64,000 nucleotides of DNA from Sipunculus nudus (taxonomy: Eukaryota > Annelida > Sipuncula > Golfingiida > Sipunculidae). Location of the stretch: NCBI GenBank assembly GCA_026874595.1, contig CM049320.1, positions 40,387,214-40,451,213 of the forward strand, in the 5' to 3' direction. The position numbers were made by a program, and so were the translations under genes. Below, in pieces: positions 61,358 through 64,000 of the stretch (its first letter is position 1; each line of letters begins with the position of its first letter). The notes beneath the pieces were generated by a model. That model saw nothing but the letters and a program-made list of their open reading frames with translations. It had not been told where the DNA came from and did no database searches.

Positions 61358-64000
61358 ATACTTGAATGTGACATTTACTGCCGGAAATATTTCTGAAAAT
61401 ATTGCTTTGGACAAGAGTAAAAACGCTTAAAAAATGAAAGCAAGGAGCGTAATTTGGCTTGACAGTAGCTACAAATTGTACCGCTTGACACCATCATTTG
61501 GTGTCATCATGCTACACAAGAAATATGTGCCAAAACGTATTTGAACAGTTCTGTTCAACCATCCATGAGGTATACTTTCACCGTGCTATGTTGTACCGCT
61601 TCTTTCAGACGGTACTATTTTTATCTAGCTTGACTGTAGTAATAGTGTTAGCTTCTCACTGCTGACGTATTTGTGTAGCGTTTATTAGGATCGGTGATCG
61701 ACTTTAATCATAAAGGACGAATCGGGAATATTTGGCGTCCCTCATGGAAACAGGCATTCATGTAAGATAAAAGAAGATTAACAGAAGAAGTAAACATATT
61801 ATCAATACAACACAAACCGAAATTCATACAACAATCTATGGTCTATTTGACCGGTATATGCACCAATGATAATGAAGGGATAAGACATATGGCGGCAACA
61901 TTGAAAGTACTCTGAAACCAGGCCTGTGAACAAAACCGGCGTCTATTTAAGGTCGGCGTTTATTTTTCTGGGACACTGTTTTACCCCGGCGACTAAACAA
62001 GGCAGGCGACTAGTGAAGGCCCAGCGTCTGATCAAGGAAATACGGTATAAATCAATTATTTTATGTACCATTTATATAACCGTGACATCTGCCGTATAGA
62101 ATTGTACCTACAATCCTGACCGTGTAGATTCACTCAACTTGTACTTCACGCTTAAAGCTTATGGCAGTTTGTGTTGATTTTGACAGTTGCAGAAGGTTGA
62201 GGTTTAATGCCGTTCGCTTTTTGTGTTCTGTCCTTTTTTAATCGAATAATTGGCACAGCAATTATATACATTAAATTTCATTATATTAAAATTGTAATTT
62301 TATTTAATTTTGTACAATTCAAATGTATTGGTAGTATATGTATAGCTGCCTAGATATATATACATAAATACACACAGATAAACATGTACCCATACACACT
62401 TTTATTATTTCTTATGTATTGATTGTGGAATAAATAATTTCTGTCAGAGTGGTTTGTATGGTTTGCCTTCCCTCAAACCAATATCATATGGAAAACATGA
62501 CTAATCGGACTATCTGGAAAACTGCCCCCAAGTAATGTCAAGGAGGTAATAAAAATATGGGCCAGCCAAAGGCTGATTACTTTGATCGCGTGATGTGCTA
62601 CGTTACCTTGAACGGCTTTAGACATTCTGTCAATGTGCAGGCTGTTTATCGTTTATGTTACACTGCAATGAATGAAACTGTGACTTAAGCGGCGTTTTAT
62701 GTTTTTTTCCCTTGTGAAATAAAAGCATATGGTGTTTTTTAATCGTCAATCCTTAACGAGGCCAATATGGCCGTGGAACCGTGCTTGCTAGTTTATTGTC
62801 TTATTATTATGGTCAATGCAGTAATAATGATAACAGTATGAGAAAGTCCAAAAGTAGGTGGACATCTGTGTTCTTTCTACGCCAGGTATATCTTTTCCGA
62901 TCAGGGTATCAATAACGCCATAAATTTGTTATATTAAATGGACCCAATCACCTATCTGACCGTTATAAACTAAAGGAAATCCCTTGGAGCTTTAAAAAAA
63001 TAGGCGAGAAAACGTGGATATCATCAAACACAGCCTGCTTGTTTTGTTTATATAAACTTATTTTTAATATGTGGGGGCCCGCCAATATTATAAAAAATAA
63101 ATTCAACAAGGCATCTGGCAGCAAGTCAGATAAGCCAGAGCTTTGCAAATGGCGTTTCTACCTTTGTATATATACAACGTACCACCTTAGGTTACATGTT
63201 TTATCCTCATAGCTTTGTTTACAAACATGTTGTTGAAAAACAATTCCATACATCCTTCAAGAAGGCATTAAAGAACGTTTTACAACAAAAAGTACCCTTA
63301 TATTATTAATATATTCACAGAGGAATCCAGGAATGATATAAATTCATTTTCAAAATGTAGATGAAAGGCTAATTTTAACATTTCATATATTTCTGCTATA
63401 CTACCTTTAACTGCTTGCTTATTTTCCATTGGTGTACCATTTTTATCAAATTTATTATCTATGACAAGATTCGAATCACCACAACGAAAAAGGTTGGTCC
63501 TTATGTAAACAGAATTTCATCAAAACTTGTTTTAATTAAGTAAAATTTGTTTTTGTTCACCGTGTCAATTAGGAGTATACATATTCATCAGAGGGTACTG
63601 ACTGCGTTCAATAGAACAAACTAGCATTCTTATTCGGCCTTTGTCATTACAGAGTCCATTTACTGTAGATTGAGAAATATTTGTTGGGATTTTTGTTTTC
63701 AGAAATTCAAGGTACCCCAGGAATTCATGCTTTTGACGATCACACGATCAGAGATTACCCTGGCGGTAGAAGGTGGTCGACTTCATCCATAATTATTTAA
63801 GTTGGTTGATGATTTTGCAATAAAGGTACATAAACTGTCTGTTTCTATTTTATGAATGTCACTCGTACATAAGATAAGTGTTCTGAATTACTTCTACTGA
63901 ATGTACTTATACTGTAAATATTTTTTTAATATTCAAATTTACCCTTAAATCTCCCGAACACGGCGATTAAAGGTTACAATCATATAATATCTTGTTACAG
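61358..64000 (+). repeat. macrosatellite unit 4 (type B), cut by the window end
   Basis: First 2643 bp of another unit with B variants (TTTCTGTCAGAGTGG, GTATGAGAAAG). It includes the transposon right half at 61358-62045 and part of the central region. The recombinase part would lie beyond the window. Confidence 0.95.

Larger units (their letters stand above)
48587..64000 (+). repeat. 4.26-kb macrosatellite, 3 full units plus one partial
   Basis: The landmark ATACTTGAATGTGACATTTA recurs at 48587, 52843, 57101 and 61358, giving units of 4256, 4258 and 4257 bp. The array runs off the window end. Units 1 and 3 share variants against units 2 and 4 (for example TTTTTGTCCCAGTGG versus TTTCTGTCAGAGTGG, and GTATTAGAAAG versus GTATGAGAAAG), so the true period is an A-B dimer of about 8.5 kb. 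Each unit contains the right half of the 47.8-kb transposon, about 2.7 kb of unrecognised sequence and a recombinase-like pseudogene at its end. The first ~1 kb of unit 1 differs from the other three, as expected of an edge copy. Confidence 0.97.

Overview
This window is eukaryotic, AT-rich and mostly repeat DNA. I infer a mollusc, probably a bivalve. The reasons are the mixture of Ty3/gypsy, LINE, tRNA-derived SINE and short TIR elements, the diverged protein-like tandem repeats ending in a gacggacgac/agctcac-type tail near 14.5 kb, and an intronless membrane-anchored FkbM-type methyltransferase. The clade is inferred; no species marker is present. I see no rRNA, no functional tRNA gene, no CRISPR array and no bacterial operon. 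The only gene that looks intact is the FkbM-like methyltransferase at 33.52-34.53 kb (minus strand).

Layout. 0-7.2 kb: a 75-bp direct repeat pair about 2 kb apart, two copies of a tRNA-headed SINE (3.3 kb plus, 7.0 kb minus), a broken LINE reverse transcriptase piece (4.3-4.8 kb) and a dispersed repeat that recurs near 39 kb. 7.4-10.75 kb: clusters of a GGGNAATATGRGCA motif flank a 64-bp minisatellite, which is split by a 770-bp Harbinger-type MITE with a TTA target duplication. 11.2-14.5 kb: diverged tandem repeats built around the palindrome GGTGGCGCCACC, followed by a second diverged repeat family. 14.5-23 kb: mostly unassigned AT-rich DNA, with a widely spaced inverted repeat pair (20.45-20.71 and 21.73-21.98 kb).

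23.45-30.82 kb: a full-length Ty3/gypsy retrotransposon with near-identical LTRs (3 substitutions and one 7-bp indel), a 4-bp ACGT target duplication and inactivated gag and pol. It sits inside an older LINE reverse transcriptase fragment, whose two halves flank it in the same reading frame. 33-35 kb: a tRNA-like element, the FkbM gene and a pogo-like MITE. 39-45 kb: the second dispersed repeat copy, a minus-strand LINE 3' fragment, a SINE remnant and a 567-bp palindromic MITE.

47.8 kb to the end: a 1.48-kb TIR transposon whose right half is the left part of a 4.26-kb tandem unit. Three full units and one partial unit are present. Shared variants show an A-B-A-B higher-order pattern of about 8.5 kb. 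Each complete unit ends in a decayed tyrosine-recombinase-like pseudogene, cut off before the expected HxxR/Tyr part exactly at the unit junction. This macrosatellite is the most unusual structure in the window.
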